Positions 1-6,327 of a stretch of 6,327 nucleotides of DNA are shown piece after piece. Source of the DNA: Candidatus Moraniibacteriota bacterium (GTDB lineage: Bacteria > Patescibacteriota > Minisyncoccia > Moranbacterales > UBA9337); NCBI GenBank assembly GCA_003507475.1, contig DNVQ01000009.1, forward strand, positions 1-6,327, given 5' to 3'. Within the stretch, counting starts at the first letter, position 1; every line of letters begins with the position of its first letter. A model generated the notes under the pieces. That model had not been told where the DNA came from and made no database searches. It was given only the letters and a program-made list of their open reading frames with translations. The position numbers and the translations under genes were made by a program.

Positions 1-767
1 CTCATCTTGGCCTTATCTATTCCATACAAAACATTGCTCTTATGATAAACTTCCGTTTCTGGTGTGTTAATATATTTAGCTTGTGATTCATCCTCTCCTG
101 GGGCGATTCGAGCAGAATAACCAATTATCTTCCCCGTTGGATTGCTAATGGGAAACATTATTCTATTTCTAAATCGATCGTAAAAATTTTCACTTCCCTG
201 GCCATTACCCTCTTTTTGAATAATTAACCCGCTTCGCAAGATATCCCCAGTAATATAATTTTTACCAATCAAAAATTGCAAAATATTCCTCCAACCACCA
301 GGTGCGTAACCCAGTCTAAATTCTCGAATTATATCTTCTGTTAAACCTCTCTCCCTCAAATATTGTAGATTTTTTTTGCCATTCTCCGTTTCCCACAATT
401 GTTTTTCGTAAAAACGAGTAGACCATTCCAAAATTTCCTCTATTTTATTTTTTTCCAAATTACTAATAGTTTCTTTTTGACTATATTTAGGAAGTTCCAC
501 TCCTGATCTTTGGGCTAAATTTTCCAAAGCCTCTCTAAAGCTCATCCCCTCTATTTCCATCAAAAATCCAAAAATATCCCCTCCTTTACCACAACCAAAA
601 CAATGCCAAAACTGCTTGTCTTCACTAACTGAAAAAGAAGGAGTTTTTTCATTATGAAAAGGACAACAAGCTTTCCAATTGTTCCCAGCTTTTTGCAATC
701 GAACATATTCCCCAACTAAATCAACGATATTTAGCTTGGATTTTATTGTTTCTATCTCTTGGCTCAT
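1..767 (-). CDS. dnaG: DNA primase DnaG, N-terminal 255 residues (cut by left edge)
   Basis: DnaG makes the RNA primers that start Okazaki fragments and leading strands at the replication fork, working with the replicative helicase. The frame is open from the ATG at 767-765 to the left edge. The N-terminus carries a complete CHC2-type zinc finger: Cys35-Pro-Phe-His38 followed by Cys56-Phe-Gly-Cys59, with the usual NEKTPSF stretch between them. The core polymerase domain begins with the conserved basic DRFRNRIMFPI motif at residues 197-207, followed by IGYSAR. The last visible residues (KYINTPET, then VYHKSNVLYG) match the segment just before the TOPRIM catalytic domain, so TOPRIM and the helicase-interaction domain lie outside the window. 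The full protein should be roughly 570-620 residues. The start agrees with family N-termini (MSQEIETIKSKLNIVDLV). It follows the membrane-protein gene after 79 bases and may have its own promoter. Identity is essentially certain from the motifs. Confidence 0.97.
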   Translation of the reverse strand, partial: MSQEIETIKSKLNIVDLVGEYVRLQKAGNNWKACCPFHNEKTPSFSVSEDKQFWHCFGCGKGGDIFGFLMEIEGMSFREALENLAQRSGVELPKYSQKETISNLEKNKIEEILEWSTRFYEKQLWETENGKKNLQYLRERGLTEDIIREFRLGYAPGGWRNILQFLIGKNYITGDILRSGLIIQKEGNGQGSENFYDRFRNRIMFPISNPTGKIIGYSARIAPGEDESQAKYINTPETEVYHKSNVLYGIDKAKM

Positions 768-795
768 TATTTTTTATTTTAAAAGCATTGCCTAG

Positions 796-813
796 TATTA
801 TTACATAATAATA
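796..813. repeat. AT-only perfect inverted repeat in the gap before dnaG
   Basis: TATTATTA (796-803) is followed by CA and then TAATAATA (806-813), a perfect 8-base palindrome around a 2-base centre. As RNA it would form at best a 7-base-pair A-U stem with a 4-base loop. A run of six T lies at 816-821, which is on the wrong side for genes on the minus strand. Its position over the predicted -10 could make it an operator or an easily melted promoter element. It is not a convincing terminator in either direction. Confidence 0.4.
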
Positions 814-825
814 GATTTTTTGAAA
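797..825 (-). promoter_or_regulatory. Possible weak sigma-70 type promoter for dnaG
   Basis: On the minus strand a TTTCAA hexamer (825-820) and an AATAAT hexamer (802-797) are separated by exactly 17 bases. They match the -35 and -10 consensus at about 3 of 6 and 5 of 6 positions. Transcription would start near position 790, about 23 bases before the dnaG ATG. This is the only inter-gene gap in the window long enough for a promoter. The region is so AT-rich that such pairs arise easily by chance, and read-through from the upstream gene is equally possible. Confidence 0.25.
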
Positions 826-846
826 GAGCTTGTTTTTAAGAACAGT

Positions 847-2640
847 TTAATCATTACTAATGCTGACTTTTATTTTTGAAGGATAGCGAGGGAAACTATT
901 GGCCAGAAAGCTGGGTGAAATCATCACCTCCACTTTATTTATTTCCGGATAATTCTTCACAACCTCGCCAAGTTCATCCTTATTCTTACCCGCCAAATTT
1001 TTAGAAAGCTCTTCTCTATTAATTTCCGATCTCAACTTGGCATTGATGCTAACATCCATCTTTATGGTTTTTTTAGTAAAATCAATATCAGCATGTCCAT
1101 AATTGTTTTCAAAAGAAATCAATTTCATAAAGGAATTTTTTTGATTAAAATTATTTTCTATATATTTACTTATTTCATCATCTAACTTTTTATGGGAGAA
1201 TGAAAGTCCTTTAACTTTCATCTTTACTTGGTATTCAAATTTTTCAGTAATTGATCCTTCTTCGGGGAAAACAGAAAAATCCGTAACCTCAAAAGCCACA
1301 GCATCATCTAGTAACATATTTTCTTCACCTATTGAATTTTTGATATTATCTCTCAATTGATTTTTTAACTGCTCTTCTGTTTTAAATTTTGCACTTTCTA
1401 TATCACTCTTGGAAACCATTTTTAAATTACTTTCACTACTTCCCCCGCCTTTTGTCTCCTCAATTAATTTAGCATAAAACTTATCATATTTTGTGCTCCC
1501 TTTAAAGCCGGGAATTTTAAATTCCGCTTCTTTAATATTAAATTTTTCACCTGCCTCATCTGCTACTATTTCAGCCTCCACTTTTCCAGCTTCCACTTTT
1601 CCATCTTTAACTGTCATACCTGGCACAGTAACAGTTTTAAGTAATCTGAATAGTTTTTCATCATTGCTCATAAAACGAGTAGTCACCACTAATATCTGAC
1701 TAGTTTCACTAAACTCATTATAAATAGTGATTTTTCCCTTTGCCTTCTGATTAGAATCGCCTTTTTGTCCTGTCGCATCAAAATTGAGCGATAAAGTGCT
1801 TTCTTTCTCAATTATTTCTGTCTCTAGATTAATTAAGTCATTTTGATAATCACTGGAATTTTCCGCATCTTCAGCAATATTTAATTTTAAATTAAAATTT
1901 TCGCTCTTTTTAATAGGAAAAATTGTAACATTTGCGCTAGGCAGCCAAAAATAAGCTGCTATACTTCCAATTAAAACCAAGACAATTACTGCAAAGATTC
2001 CGATAAACTTTAACACACCTCCGCTAGAATGAGTTTCTTTTTTTTGTTTAGGTAATTCATTTTTATCCTGTTGCACAAAAAGATTCCTAAAAGCATCCTC
2101 CTGCTGTTCCAAAAAAGCATCACTCTTTTCAGAATTTTCTGGAGCCAATTCACTAAAATAAACATCATCTTTTAATGATTTATCCTCTTTAATTTCTTTC
2201 AAATCTTTTTTTGGCTCAACCACCCCACTAACAGAAACAAAACTATCCGATCCAAGATTAACCAATCTGTTATTTTTGCTCACGATATTACTCAAATCTT
2301 GGCTATGATTATTCTTGCTATTCATACTCATATTTGATTGAATATCTGTTTTTTTGGGAATCGCTTGAGCATTCAAACCTTTAACTTCCTCCAAGCTTTT
2401 CTTAACCGGAAAACCTATTTTTGAAGCAATTGAAGCAGCCCTCTCATCTCTGATAATCATCATGACTTTTTTATCAAGTGTATCTACTTCTCTTTTTATC
2501 AACTTCAAACTAACCGCACTTTGCATCAATAAAGCACCTTGGGCAATAACTAAAATATTATATTTTGAATTAGATTTTCTAATCTTACTAATGATAGAGT
2601 TTACCTCCTCATTGGCATCGATATAAAAAATTTGATGCAT
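847..2640 (-). CDS. Single-pass membrane protein with baseplate-J-like extracytoplasmic region (CPR family)
   Basis: The 597-residue protein has four parts. Residues 1-90 form a small alpha/beta domain (IFYIDANEEV, then YNILVIAQGALLMQSAVSLK and a predicted strand VMMIIRDE). Residues about 95-205 are a polar, charged, probably disordered linker. Residues 212-232 are the only membrane segment, ending in WLPSANVTIFP. Residues 235-597 lie outside, assuming the N-terminus is cytoplasmic. The outer part contains a TTRF motif (320-323), VPGM (339-342), a VADEAGEKFN segment (359-368) and then IPGF. I recognise this pattern from CPR proteins usually labelled baseplate J/gp47-like. The C-terminus (PEINKVEVMISP, then FPRYPSKIKV) is also typical of them. 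There are no cysteines in the whole chain and a single tryptophan. It sits 18 bases after the FtsA-like gene and presumably shares its transcript. The true function is unknown; a structural or adaptor role in a surface apparatus is inference, and there are no catalytic motifs. Confidence 0.8.
   Translation of the reverse strand: MHQIFYIDANEEVNSIISKIRKSNSKYNILVIAQGALLMQSAVSLKLIKREVDTLDKKVMMIIRDERAASIASKIGFPVKKSLEEVKGLNAQAIPKKTDIQSNMSMNSKNNHSQDLSNIVSKNNRLVNLGSDSFVSVSGVVEPKKDLKEIKEDKSLKDDVYFSELAPENSEKSDAFLEQQEDAFRNLFVQQDKNELPKQKKETHSSGGVLKFIGIFAVIVLVLIGSIAAYFWLPSANVTIFPIKKSENFNLKLNIAEDAENSSDYQNDLINLETEIIEKESTLSLNFDATGQKGDSNQKAKGKITIYNEFSETSQILVVTTRFMSNDEKLFRLLKTVTVPGMTVKDGKVEAGKVEAEIVADEAGEKFNIKEAEFKIPGFKGSTKYDKFYAKLIEETKGGGSSESNLKMVSKSDIESAKFKTEEQLKNQLRDNIKNSIGEENMLLDDAVAFEVTDFSVFPEEGSITEKFEYQVKMKVKGLSFSHKKLDDEISKYIENNFNQKNSFMKLISFENNYGHADIDFTKKTIKMDVSINAKLRSEINREELSKNLAGKNKDELGEVVKNYPEINKVEVMISPSFLANSFPRYPSKIKVSISND
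1577..1603. repeat. Short 15-base tandem duplication inside the membrane-protein gene
   Basis: The 12-base word TCCACTTTTCCA occurs at 1577-1588 and again at 1592-1603, an offset of exactly 15 bases. On the coding strand this gives GKVEA-GKVEA, an in-frame five-residue repeat just before the EIVADEAGE segment of the outer region. It looks like a small in-frame duplication that the protein tolerates in a loop, though chance is possible. Confidence 0.4.
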
Positions 2641-2658
2641 AATAATGCTATTAGAAAA

Positions 2659-3927
2659 TTATTTATAATCTACCCTATTCATCGCTCTCTTTAAGATCCC
2701 AGCTAATACTTTTTCCTCTTGAGATAATTCTAGCACTAATCCAGCCAATCCCATAGGCGTAACATCCTGTGTACTTGTTAATTCACCAGTTTCATCTATT
2801 ACATGAGCTGCGTCCTTGGGTTGCAAAAAAGATATTTTAGGAGGATTAGCAAAGGCTAATTTACTCAGCCATTCCTGCGATAGAAGCGCTTTTTTTATTC
2901 CTGGCAACCCAGAACCACCTCCGCACATTAAAATTTTGTTGGGCAAAAGGTCGCTTTGGGAGAATTCTGACAAGGCTAATTCTATTCCATCTAGCCATAT
3001 TCGGCAATCATCTTCAAATATGCTCTCTACTTTTTGCGTATCAATTTTATTTAACTTTCCCAATGAATAATTTATCTTTAACTTCTCTGCTCTTTCAAAA
3101 TCTACTCTTACCTCATGAGCTAATCTCTTAGTAAAAGCTCTTCCGCCAAGAGCAAACATTTTCGTCCCCTCAAGTCCCCCATTTCTTACTACCGCAATAT
3201 CAGTCGTACCTCCGCCTATATCTATGAAAATAGAATTAAAATTTAAATCCCCTTCAAAATCAACTAGCTTCGCAACAGCGTACGGTTCTGCAGCGATACT
3301 TACCAAATCTATTCCCAGTTCATTTACAATTGATTCAATTGCCCCCAAATGAATAGTGGGAGCATAAGCATTAAAGACGCTTATGGAAACATTGTGCCCC
3401 TGAAAACCCAAGGGATTAGTAATTCTATAGCCATCAATCCGCACATCTGAGATAGCGGCATTAATCAATTTTATATCAATATTGCTCTGCCCTGTTTCCC
3501 AAGCAATCTGCTCACCGATTCTTTCGTAAGCTTTTTGTTGGACTTTTTGAATAATATTACTCAACTCGGGCAAACCGATTTTTAAATCGGCATTAGCTCT
3601 CTCATAATGAACTGTGGTGGTGGTGCCTTTTACCAATTCTCCCGCTATTCCCACGATGGCATGCTTTACATTTTTTACTCCCGCTTTTTCTTTGGCAATA
3701 TCAATAGCTTCTCTGGCTATTTTTACCACCCCAGCAATATCCGAAACCGCCCCGCTTTGCATATTTCCTAGCTCCTGCCTAATTTTACCGACTCCAATAA
3801 CTACGCTCTTATTGTTGGTACTATCAACCCTAAAAACAAGCGCTTTAATAACTTCGGTTCCAATATCCAAAGCCAACATAACATCCGATTTTTTTTGAAT
3901 AGATAAAAATTTTGAAATAAAGCTCAT
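2659..3927 (-). CDS. FtsA/PilM-family actin-like ATPase
   Basis: A 422-residue cytoplasmic protein of the actin/Hsp70 ATPase fold, close to FtsA in layout and length (FtsA is about 420 residues). The phosphate-1 loop is ALDIGTEVIK (residues 19-28), the phosphate-2 loop is FIDIGGGTTDIAVV (234-247), and the adenosine motif is MCGGGSGLPGI (334-344). Between the first two lies an FtsA-type 1C (SHS2) insertion with DGYRITNPLGFQG (165-177). The C-terminus (GILKRAMNRV, 410-419) resembles the amphipathic membrane-binding helix of FtsA. FtsA tethers FtsZ filaments to the membrane; PilM relatives assemble cytoplasmic rings that dock type IV pilus inner-membrane proteins. No ftsZ or ftsQ is adjacent, whereas a membrane protein and a T4SS-like pilin are, so an apparatus-specific paralogue is at least as likely as the division protein. 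It begins 12 bases after the kinase stop codon. A second possible start is Met17, but Met1 gives the short basic N-terminal lead common in this family. Confidence 0.88.
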   Translation of the reverse strand: MSFISKFLSIQKKSDVMLALDIGTEVIKALVFRVDSTNNKSVVIGVGKIRQELGNMQSGAVSDIAGVVKIAREAIDIAKEKAGVKNVKHAIVGIAGELVKGTTTTVHYERANADLKIGLPELSNIIQKVQQKAYERIGEQIAWETGQSNIDIKLINAAISDVRIDGYRITNPLGFQGHNVSISVFNAYAPTIHLGAIESIVNELGIDLVSIAAEPYAVAKLVDFEGDLNFNSIFIDIGGGTTDIAVVRNGGLEGTKMFALGGRAFTKRLAHEVRVDFERAEKLKINYSLGKLNKIDTQKVESIFEDDCRIWLDGIELALSEFSQSDLLPNKILMCGGGSGLPGIKKALLSQEWLSKLAFANPPKISFLQPKDAAHVIDETGELTSTQDVTPMGLAGLVLELSQEEKVLAGILKRAMNRVDYK

Positions 3928-3939
3928 AGAAATATTGTC

Positions 3940-4947
3940 TTAATTTATTTTTTTTACTTTAATTTTTTCACTAAACTGAGAAATATTATGATCATGAAGC
4001 AATCCTTCTATCGCGCCATAGTAAGAAACAACGTTAGCACCATTAGCTATTCCCATCTTTAAACATTCCTCAATATTTTTATCAGAAATATAGCCTGCCA
4101 AAAAACCGCTTGAAAAAGCATCTCCCGCTCCAGTTGAATCAACTGCTTCTACTTCTAAAACTTCGGCGTGAAAAATATCTATTCCATCAGAAACCCAAGC
4201 ACCCCTCGTTCCATCTGTAATAACAACCACTTTTGCGCCTGCTTTCTTCAACTCATCCAAAAGAAAAATTTCGTCATTTATTTTCTCATTATCTTTTACT
4301 TCAGTATTAACCAAAGTTACGAGCTCTATCGCCTCATCTTTATTTACAAAAAATATTTCCGTTTTTTTAGCAAAATCATACACGCTTTGCGCATCTTCTG
4401 TAATATTTCTACCTCGCGGATTATAAGAAATTTTAACGCCATTTTCACTAAAAACATTTTCTACTATTTTTAAAGCATCTTGCCAATTACCACTCAAATC
4501 CGTCACGGAAATCCAAGCAAAATTTTTGATTTCTTCTGGATTTATTTTTAAACGCTCGTTAGATTCCTGATTGGAAAAAATAATTCTTTCACCAGTGTTT
4601 TCGTCAACTACAATCGCCGAAAGGCCCGTTAAACAATCTTCTTTTTGCACAAAATCTACTCCCACCTTTTCTTTATGAAGTTCAGATTCAATCCATTGTC
4701 CAATATTATCTCTGCCCAATGCAGCATAACAGGTACTAGAAACACCCAATCGCCTTAATCCACACGCCACATTTACCGCGCATCCTCCCAAAGCTTCGAA
4801 ACGATTATCAACATGATATTTTGCTCCAAGTTCAAAAACCATCTTTTTTTGCGCAGTTATATCCTCGGGAGTATTTAAAACCTGACCGTCTTTGGTGGGA
4901 AAAAAAATATCCTTAGATGAAGACCCTATACAAACTATTTGAAACAT
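3940..4947 (-). CDS. PfkB-family carbohydrate/nucleoside kinase
   Basis: A 335-residue soluble kinase of the ribokinase (PfkB) superfamily, which transfers the ATP gamma-phosphate to a sugar or nucleoside hydroxyl. The first signature is LGGCAVNVACGLRRLG (residues 53-68). The second is DSTGAGDAFSSGFLAG (270-285), containing the GAGD anion hole with the catalytic base Asp276. An Asp near the N-terminus (Asp13) fits the substrate-binding position. Compared with classic ribokinase there is an extra stretch at about residues 15-48 before the first signature, as often seen in archaeal and CPR members. Substrate cannot be read from sequence; ribose, fructose-type sugars or nucleosides (adenosine, cytidine, guanosine) are all candidates, and nucleoside salvage would suit a reduced CPR metabolism. 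It lies between the pilin (23-base gap) and the FtsA-like gene (12-base gap), so it is probably co-transcribed although its chemistry has no obvious link to them. Confidence 0.92.
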   Translation of the reverse strand: MFQIVCIGSSSKDIFFPTKDGQVLNTPEDITAQKKMVFELGAKYHVDNRFEALGGCAVNVACGLRRLGVSSTCYAALGRDNIGQWIESELHKEKVGVDFVQKEDCLTGLSAIVVDENTGERIIFSNQESNERLKINPEEIKNFAWISVTDLSGNWQDALKIVENVFSENGVKISYNPRGRNITEDAQSVYDFAKKTEIFFVNKDEAIELVTLVNTEVKDNEKINDEIFLLDELKKAGAKVVVITDGTRGAWVSDGIDIFHAEVLEVEAVDSTGAGDAFSSGFLAGYISDKNIEECLKMGIANGANVVSYYGAIEGLLHDHNISQFSEKIKVKKIN

Positions 4948-4970
4948 ATTTTTATTATTATTTTAAACAA

Positions 4971-5354
4971 TTACTGAGTACTTCTCAAATTGCTAACACT
5001 CTCAAGTGAAATATTAGTTAAATTAGGATTAATCGTATTAAGCAACGTCCATGCCACCAGCACCGCTATCAGTCCATACAGGGCATCGGCAATTATTTTT
5101 TTACCGCTTTCCATCTTGGAATTATTTCCAGCTGCTGTAAAATACATAAATCCTCCAATAGAAATCATAAACAAGGCTGAAATTCCTACTGACCAGATAG
5201 CGAACTTATAAATCGCATTAATATAAGCGGGAAAAGTACTGGTTGTTCCTGAAGTTCCAGGAATAGGTTCCAATGGTATATAAGCCGCCAAAGCAAATTG
5301 ACCTAAAAATAAAACAAACGCAATCAATATAAATGCCAATAAATTTTTTTTCAT
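4971..5354 (-). CDS. VirB2/TrbC-like type IV secretion system pilin
   Basis: A 127-residue secreted or membrane-inserted small protein. Residues 1-23 are a clear signal peptide: a KK start, a hydrophobic core, and an ALA cleavage box before AYIPLEPIPG. Two membrane segments follow, at about 46-73 and 87-106, joined by a short polar, positively charged loop (GNNSKMESGKK). The order signal peptide, short exposed segment, helix, cytoplasmic loop, helix is that of VirB2/TrbC pilins and of the T4SS_pilin family common in CPR genomes. The closing LLNTINPNL motif is also typical of that CPR group. In conjugation systems such subunits polymerise into the extracellular pilus. Here it lies 19 bases downstream of a coupling-protein-like ATPase, which supports a secretion or DNA-transfer role. 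No other VirB channel components are visible. It could instead be a generic two-helix membrane protein, but the overall pattern is strong. Confidence 0.85.
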   Translation of the reverse strand: MKKNLLAFILIAFVLFLGQFALAAYIPLEPIPGTSGTTSTFPAYINAIYKFAIWSVGISALFMISIGGFMYFTAAGNNSKMESGKKIIADALYGLIAVLVAWTLLNTINPNLTNISLESVSNLRSTQ

Positions 5355-5373
5355 ATTTTTTACTAAGAAATTA

Positions 5374-6327
5374 TTAACTCCTAAAATTTGTTCTGCTCAT
5401 TATCTCTCTATTTACTATATTAGCATCTCTTCCATATTTTAAGCGAGACATTTCTTTAAGATAAGCTGGGATTTCTTTATTACCCTCTGTGGGTGGATAA
5501 GTTTTTATATTAAATGGCTTAGTTGTATCATTATTAATTAAAAGCTTAGCAAATCCGCTATAGTTACTTACATTAATCAAATCACTGGCCGTAAAAACAG
5601 GCTCAAATTGTTTCTCTAAAAAGTCAGCATCTTCAGGTCCCACCCTAAAAGCGCACATTGATCCCACATTACCAAAGACAGCCTTGGAAATTTCTTCACT
5701 AAGCTGACCAATAAATTGATGAGCAATAATTAAATTTAATCTATATTTACGAGCCTCAGAAAGAATTTGAGAAATTGAATCAGTGGTAACATTCTGAAAC
5801 TCATCTATATAAAGATAAAAATCTTTTCTTTCCCCCTCTGGCATATCTGCCCGAGAAAGAGCTGCCATTAATATTTTACCCACAATCACCATTCCCAAAA
5901 GATGACTATTAATCTCTCCTATTCTTCCCTTGGAAAGATTTATCAAAAGTATTTTTCCTTCATCCATTATTTTTCTAAAATCCAGGGCGCTTTTCTGTTG
6001 GGCAATAATTGGGCGCATCAAATCATTGGAGATAAAAGTAGTAAGCTTAGAAGTAATGTAGGGCACCATATTAGCTAAGGCCGCTTCACCGCCAGCCTTC
6101 TCTGCTTCTTTTAACCAAAAATCTCGCACCACAGGATTTTGACAATGGGATAATTTCATTTTTCTAAACTCCTCATCAGCCAAAACCTTTGGTATCTCCA
6201 TCAAAGTTGATCCTGATTCAGGATGTTCCATAATCAAAAGCATAGCATTTCTAGCGTATTGCTCAAACATTGGTCCGCCAGTTTGCTTCAAATCATAAAG
6301 CTTATCAAAAATACCAATCATTTCATT
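5374..6327 (-). CDS. VirD4/TraG-like type IV secretion ATPase, C-terminal part (cut by right edge)
   Basis: The frame remains open to the right edge (Asn and Glu codons precede the first visible Met at 6321), and that Met begins the internal segment MIGIFDKLYD, so the true start lies outside. The 317 visible codons hold the second half of a RecA/FtsK-HerA-type motor. A GKILLINLSKGRIGEINSHL strand-helix is followed by Walker B as FYLYIDEFQN (coding bases 5820-5791), then SEARKYRLNLIIAHQF, whose Gln (5718-5716) fits the glutamine motif after Walker B. The segment FEPVFTASDL is also typical of the family. Walker A must lie upstream and cannot be checked. Relatives are coupling proteins that pump DNA or feed substrates to a type IV channel; in CPR they occur beside VirB2-like pilins, as here. 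The C-terminus (RLKYGRD, then IVNREIMSR) is a short basic tail. A VirB4-like or HerA-like motor is the alternative. Confidence 0.87.
   Translation of the reverse strand, partial: NEMIGIFDKLYDLKQTGGPMFEQYARNAMLLIMEHPESGSTLMEIPKVLADEEFRKMKLSHCQNPVVRDFWLKEAEKAGGEAALANMVPYITSKLTTFISNDLMRPIIAQQKSALDFRKIMDEGKILLINLSKGRIGEINSHLLGMVIVGKILMAALSRADMPEGERKDFYLYIDEFQNVTTDSISQILSEARKYRLNLIIAHQFIGQLSEEISKAVFGNVGSMCAFRVGPEDADFLEKQFEPVFTASDLINVSNYSGFAKLLINNDTTKPFNIKTYPPTEGNKEIPAYLKEMSRLKYGRDANIVNREIMSRTNFRS

Noticed and set aside
796..821. Rho-independent terminator (palindrome followed by six T)
   Set aside because: The stem is A-U only with no G-C pairs, and the T-run is on the side that would serve plus-strand transcription, where there is no gene to terminate.
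1493..1699. Plus-strand open frame of 68 codons inside the membrane-protein gene
   Set aside because: Antisense shadow of a clearly coding frame; low-complexity S/P/T-rich product with no recognisable motif.
2816..3070. Plus-strand open frame of 84 codons opposite the FtsA-like gene
   Set aside because: Lies fully antisense to the conserved adenosine motif region of the ATPase; no family resemblance.
3614..3898. Plus-strand open frame of 94 codons with hydrophobic product
   Set aside because: Antisense shadow of the N-terminal part of the FtsA-like gene; its hydrophobic look comes from complementing charged and Ala/Ile codons.
4168..4473. Plus-strand open frame of 101 codons opposite the kinase
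   Set aside because: Antisense to a kinase with intact motifs; the product is Phe/Ile/Tyr-rich, as expected from complementing AT-rich Lys/Glu codons.
4990..5211. Plus-strand open frame of 73 codons opposite the pilin
   Set aside because: Antisense shadow of the two-helix pilin gene; no start signal or recognisable product.
5374..6321. Taking the Met at 6321 as a true start giving a 315-residue ATPase
   Set aside because: The frame continues upstream to the window edge, and the visible start falls in the middle of the motor domain without Walker A, so the gene is cut by the window.
1..6327. Alternative genetic code (UGA as glycine, as in some CPR lineages)
   Set aside because: All six reading frames are complete or open to the edge under the standard code, with UAA stops and no need to read UGA; motifs align without gaps.
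1..6327. CRISPR array, insertion sequence, tRNA or rRNA gene
   Set aside because: No regularly spaced repeats, transposase motifs, terminal inverted repeats or structured RNA sequences were seen; nearly all bases belong to the six genes.

Overview
The window is a compact, AT-rich stretch of a bacterial genome in which every recognisable gene reads leftwards on the minus strand. The gene families point to the Candidate Phyla Radiation (Patescibacteria, probably a Parcubacteria-like lineage). These are a VirB2/TrbC-type pilin with a short 'YIPLEPIPG' mature N-terminus, a coupling-protein-like ATPase with a DEFQN Walker B box, and a single-pass membrane protein with a baseplate-J-like outer region next to an FtsA-like ATPase. 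This placement rests on remembered family resemblance, not on a search. The standard genetic code fits: all reading frames stay open without reading UGA as a sense codon.

Layout in transcription order (right to left): (1) 6327-5374, the C-terminal part of a type IV secretion / VirD4-TraG-like ATPase, cut by the right edge before its Walker A region; (2) 5354-4971, a 127-residue VirB2-like T4SS pilin; (3) 4947-3940, a PfkB-family sugar or nucleoside kinase; (4) 3927-2659, an FtsA/PilM-type actin-like ATPase; (5) 2640-847, a 597-residue single-pass membrane protein with a small cytoplasmic alpha/beta domain, a disordered linker and a large cysteine-free extracytoplasmic region; (6) 767-1, the N-terminal 255 residues of DNA primase DnaG, cut by the left edge at the start of the TOPRIM region.

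The first five genes are separated by only 12-23 bases and look like one transcription unit. The 79-base gap before dnaG holds an AT-only palindrome and a weak promoter-like pair, so primase may also have its own start. None of the five visible start codons has a recognisable Shine-Dalgarno sequence.

The ATPase, the pilin, the FtsA-like protein and the membrane protein plausibly build or drive an envelope-spanning apparatus (DNA or protein transfer, or surface pilus). The kinase and primase look like metabolic and replication passengers. There are no tRNA or rRNA genes, insertion sequences, CRISPR arrays, or gene-free stretches over 100 bases.
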